Source: Rosettibacter sp964572725 (GTDB lineage Bacteria > Bacteroidota > Ignavibacteria > Ignavibacteriales > Melioribacteraceae). Taken from it: 64,000 nucleotides of DNA. Each line of letters opens with the position of its first letter. Within the stretch, counting starts at the first letter, position 1. A program made the position numbers and the translations under genes. This document shows positions 61,227-64,000 of the stretch, one piece after another. The notes beneath the pieces are model-generated. The model was given only the letters and a program-made list of their open reading frames with translations. It was not told where the DNA came from and searched no databases. The stretch spans positions 1 through 64,000 of the forward strand of contig CAZNFW010000009.1 of NCBI GenBank assembly GCA_964572725.1. The letters are read 5' to 3'.

Positions 61227-64000
61227 TTAATTAATTGCTCCCACTGTTTCTGAAGAAATTACGTTTGTCATTTCTTTACATAGTTCAATCAGGAATTCAA
61301 GAATTTTTTCTGGTTCATCTGAGTTATTTATAATCTCAAGTTTTAATGTTTCATTTTGCTGGACAAATTTTACAGACTTATAATAATTGTCATTAATAAA
61401 GTTCAATAAAGGAATAAATTTATTTTGATAAAAATCTTCCCGATTTCCTTTAGGTAAAATAATAATAGATTTTTTTCTTTGAATAATAATTCTTTCGAGC
61501 AAAGCAAAAGATGCATAAAAACGAAGCGACGCAACAAGTATTAATCTATCAACCACTTTAGGTAATTTGCCAAATCTATCAATCATTTCTTCTTTTATTT
61601 CTACTGCTTCATCAATTTTCAACATTGAAAATAATGCACTGTAAAAACTAAGTCTATCTGACTGGTCTGGCATATAATCTTGAGGTATGCCAATTTCAAA
61701 GAAAGTATCGATTGTTGGTTCAGACCTTTCAATTTGTTTTGGCAAATCTTTAAATATTTCTTTGAATTCACTTTGACGAAGTTCTTCTACAGCTTCATCA
61801 ACCATCTTCAAATATAAATCAAAACCAACAGAATCAATAAAACCACTCTGTTCTGTGCCAAGCAGATTACCTGCACCTCGAATTTCTAAATCGCGCATTG
61901 AAATATTAAATCCTTCTCCAAGGTCAGTATATTCTTCAATTGCCTGAAGTCTTTTAATAGCTTTTTTTGTAATCATATCAAGCGAAGGCACAAGAAGATA
62001 TGCATAAGCTTGTTTATCACTTCTTCCAACTCTTCCACGAAGCTGATGAAGTTCTGCAAGTCCAAATCTATCTGCACGATTAATTATTATAGTATTAACA
62101 CTTGGGATATCAATGCCTGATTCAATTATTTTTGTTGAGACAAGAACATCAAATCGTTTATTTAGAAAATCATGAATTACTTTTTCTAGTTGTGATGCTT
62201 TCATCTGACCGTGCGCAATTCCAATTTTAACTTCTGGAACATGCTTTTGAATATAATTTGCAATTTTTTCTATTGATTGAATTCTATCATGAATAAAGTA
62301 AACCTGTCCTCCTCGATTGACTTCAAATAAAATCCATTGACGAATTTTAGATATATCAAATAAATCTACTTTGGTATAAATTGGCTGACGGTTCGGAGGC
62401 GGAGTTGCAATAATTGATAAATCACGAGCTCCCAACAAGGAAAGATTTAATGTTCTTGGAATTGGAGTTGCAGTTAAAGTCAATGTATCCACATTTGCTT
62501 TGAAAGAACGAAGCCTTTCTTTTGCCATAACACCGAATCGATGTTCTTCATCAATAATTAGAAGTCCTAAATCTTTGAATTGAACATCATTTGATAATAA
62601 TCGATGAGTCCCAATTATAATATCAATTTCACCTTTAGCAAGTTTTTCAATTATTTCTTTTTGTTCTTTTTGAGAACGAAATCTTGAAAGCATCTCAATT
62701 CTAACAGGAAATTGTGCCAGTCTGTCCTTAAAAGTATTATAATGCTGCTCTGCAAGAATTGTAGTTGGGACAAGAAGTGCTACCTGCTTGCTGTCGTTAA
62801 CTGCTTTGAATGCAGCACGGACAGCAATTTCTGTTTTACCAAAACCAACATCTCCGCAAACAAGTCTATCCATTGGATTTTCGCTTTCCATATCATTTTT
62901 TACTTCTTCTGTTACACGCGTCTGGTCAGGTGTATCCTCGTAAAAGAATGAAGCTTCAAGCTCTTTTTGCCATATTGTATCGGGACTAAAAGCAAATCCT
63001 TTTGTTAATTTTCTTTTCGCATATAATGTAATTAATTCTCTTGCAGCATCTTTAATTTTTGATTTAACTTTTTTCTTTGTTCTTGTCCACTCGCCGCTTC
63101 CAAGTTTTGTGAGTTTTGGTTGAACATTATCTTTAGAAGAAAACTTTTTTACAAGAGATAGATAATTGAGATTTACATAGACAACATCACCATCTGCATA
63201 CAAGATTTTAATTGATTCCTGTTCAACATCACCAATTTTAATTGTTTCAAGTCCTGCATACTGACCAATGCCATAAACTTCATGAACAACAAAATCCCCT
63301 TTTTTTATAGATGCAAAATCTTTAGTTCGGGATTTTTTAGATTTTATTTTGCTTGAAATTTTTGTGCGATACGGCTTGTTAAAAATTTGATAATCTGTTA
63401 AAACTACAATCTTATCATTTCTTGAAATAAATCCTGCTTTTATCGGAAATGATATGATTTTGATTTTACCTTCTTCAATAAAATTAGCAAATCCCTTATC
63501 AAATTCTGTTATTAACTCACTTAATCTATTACATTGGAGTTCATTCTCCGCAGTAATAATTATTTTATTTTCTTTATCTAAATAATTCTTAAGTATCGTA
63601 AAGAGAAGTTCAAAATTTGAGTTTATAGGCGGCGGTTCTGATAAATCCAGATTTAATTTATTATCATAAATATTTAGTGTATCTTCAATTATCCAGCGTG
63701 CATTTTCATTAAATAAACTTTCCAGATAAATTTCTTTTTTTTCACTTTCATTCTTAATTGTATCAATAATTTTTTCTTGTGAATCTGCCAATTTACTTTC
63801 AAATAATTCTTCAATTAACTCTTCATCGAGTTCGTTATCAATTACATTTCGAACAGGTTCTTTATTAGTTGAATTACTGGTTAATTCTTTTAACTTGAAA
63901 TCTGCTGCAAATACAACTGGATTGTTCAGGTAAGAAAAAATATTCTCTGTAAAAATTAATGTATCATTTAATAATGGAGCCAGTGTAACAAAGTCAACTT
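61227..64000 (-). CDS. mfd: Transcription-repair coupling factor Mfd, N-terminal part beyond the window
   Basis: The frame is open from the right edge to the stop at 61227, giving about 924 codons of a protein normally 1050-1150 residues long; the start codon lies outside. Visible parts are the RNA-polymerase-interacting CarD-like domain (KKGDFVVHEVYGIGQYAGLETI...VYVNLNYLSLV) and the translocase with Walker A GDVGFGKT and DEEH box IIDEEHRFGV. Motif VI lies in QLRGRVGRSDKQAYAYLL, and the TRG/C-terminal module in NLLGTEQSGFIDSVGFDLYLKMVDEAV. Mfd removes stalled RNA polymerase and recruits UvrA. A TTG at 63791 could be taken as a start, but the upstream frame continues without a stop and is family-like, so it is internal. 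Confidence 0.95.
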   Translation of the reverse strand, partial: VDFVTLAPLLNDTLIFTENIFSYLNNPVVFAADFKLKELTSNSTNKEPVRNVIDNELDEELIEELFESKLADSQEKIIDTIKNESEKKEIYLESLFNENARWIIEDTLNIYDNKLNLDLSEPPPINSNFELLFTILKNYLDKENKIIITAENELQCNRLSELITEFDKGFANFIEEGKIKIISFPIKAGFISRNDKIVVLTDYQIFNKPYRTKISSKIKSKKSRTKDFASIKKGDFVVHEVYGIGQYAGLETIKIGDVEQESIKILYADGDVVYVNLNYLSLVKKFSSKDNVQPKLTKLGSGEWTRTKKKVKSKIKDAARELITLYAKRKLTKGFAFSPDTIWQKELEASFFYEDTPDQTRVTEEVKNDMESENPMDRLVCGDVGFGKTEIAVRAAFKAVNDSKQVALLVPTTILAEQHYNTFKDRLAQFPVRIEMLSRFRSQKEQKEIIEKLAKGEIDIIIGTHRLLSNDVQFKDLGLLIIDEEHRFGVMAKERLRSFKANVDTLTLTATPIPRTLNLSLLGARDLSIIATPPPNRQPIYTKVDLFDISKIRQWILFEVNRGGQVYFIHDRIQSIEKIANYIQKHVPEVKIGIAHGQMKASQLEKVIHDFLNKRFDVLVSTKIIESGIDIPSVNTIIINRADRFGLAELHQLRGRVGRSDKQAYAYLLVPSLDMITKKAIKRLQAIEEYTDLGEGFNISMRDLEIRGAGNLLGTEQSGFIDSVGFDLYLKMVDEAVEELRQSEFKEIFKDLPKQIERSEPTIDTFFEIGIPQDYMPDQSDRLSFYSALFSMLKIDEAVEIKEEMIDRFGKLPKVVDRLILVASLRFYASFALLERIIIQRKKSIIILPKGNREDFYQNKFIPLLNFINDNYYKSVKFVQQNETLKLEIINNSDEPEKILEFLIELCKEMTNVISSETVGAIN

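Noticed and set aside
63789..63791. TTG as start of an 854-residue Mfd
   Set aside because: The frame continues without a stop to the window edge with plausible Mfd sequence, and full Mfd is longer.

Overview
The window is AT-rich (roughly 30% G+C by eye) and reads like a chromosome segment of a Bacteroidota/FCB-group bacterium, most probably Ignavibacteria/Ignavibacteriales (Ignavibacterium or Melioribacter relatives). The evidence is a secreted enzyme with a type IX secretion (T9SS) C-terminal sorting domain of the NYPNPFNP type, a PorQ-like protein, Gram-negative envelope genes (BamD, HldD), Lol-type lipoprotein signal peptides and several Bacteroidota-type families. Genes are tightly packed with many 1-30 nt overlaps. 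Shine-Dalgarno sequences are often visible and were used to refine starts.

Layout. (1) 0-0.6 kb: two near-identical GIY-YIG endonuclease-like ORFs flank a degenerate tRNA-Cys-like 3' fragment. (2) 0.6-7.8 kb, minus strand: a membrane-bound CHASE2/AAA+ sigma-54 activator followed by two lipoproteins, a transglutaminase-like protein and a FecR-like protein. The gap between activator and targets holds a sigma-54-like promoter and 21-bp-spaced repeats. (3) 7.9-10.6 kb: alpha/beta hydrolase, Nudix hydrolase, four-helix-bundle protein, HldD. (4) 10.6-19.5 kb, plus strand: MetH, then an AmgK-like kinase fused to a RapZ C-terminal domain, a MurU-like nucleotidyltransferase, a CocE/NonD peptidase, an outer-membrane barrel and a YhcH protein. 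(5) 19.6-26.7 kb, minus strand: ABC ATPase, MXAN_6640-like metalloprotease, FG-GAP repeat protein, acyl-CoA thioesterase, BamD, a hypothetical membrane protein and HtpX. (6) 26.9-35.7 kb: PorQ, a TPR protein, pyruvate dehydrogenase (homodimeric E1, E2, E3) and a CDF cation transporter.

(7) 35.7-47.5 kb, plus strand, is the most interesting part. A long sulfate-assimilation operon runs from DUF2061, APS reductase, CysD, CysN and siroheme synthase through sulfite reductase, a TusA-like protein and CysK. It ends with a complete protein-thiocarboxylate homocysteine module: ThiS-like carrier, MetY, ThiF-like E1, DsrE-like, a second TusA-like and a JAMM protease. It is preceded by a textbook transcription attenuator that I have not seen described for this lineage: a sigma-70-like promoter, a 22-codon leader peptide containing CCCMC, an antiterminator segment inside that leader and a perfect 13-bp intrinsic terminator. 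A second leader ORF ends in CCCC-stop. The arrangement predicts induction when Cys-tRNA-Cys is scarce. MetH in the same window can use the homocysteine.

(8) 47.6-51.5 kb: two unknown genes, an empty 0.65-kb spacer and NfnAB (electron-bifurcating transhydrogenase). (9) 51.9-56.6 kb, minus strand: a secreted esterase and a 1191-residue T9SS pectinesterase. (10) 56.7-61.1 kb, minus strand: a five-gene unit with a haem-binding protein, a serine beta-lactamase-like hydrolase, a LytS-type kinase, a catalytically degenerate LytS paralogue and a LytTR response regulator. (11) 61.2 kb to the right edge: Mfd, truncated by the window.

All functions are assigned by reading motifs and from family knowledge; no database search was run.
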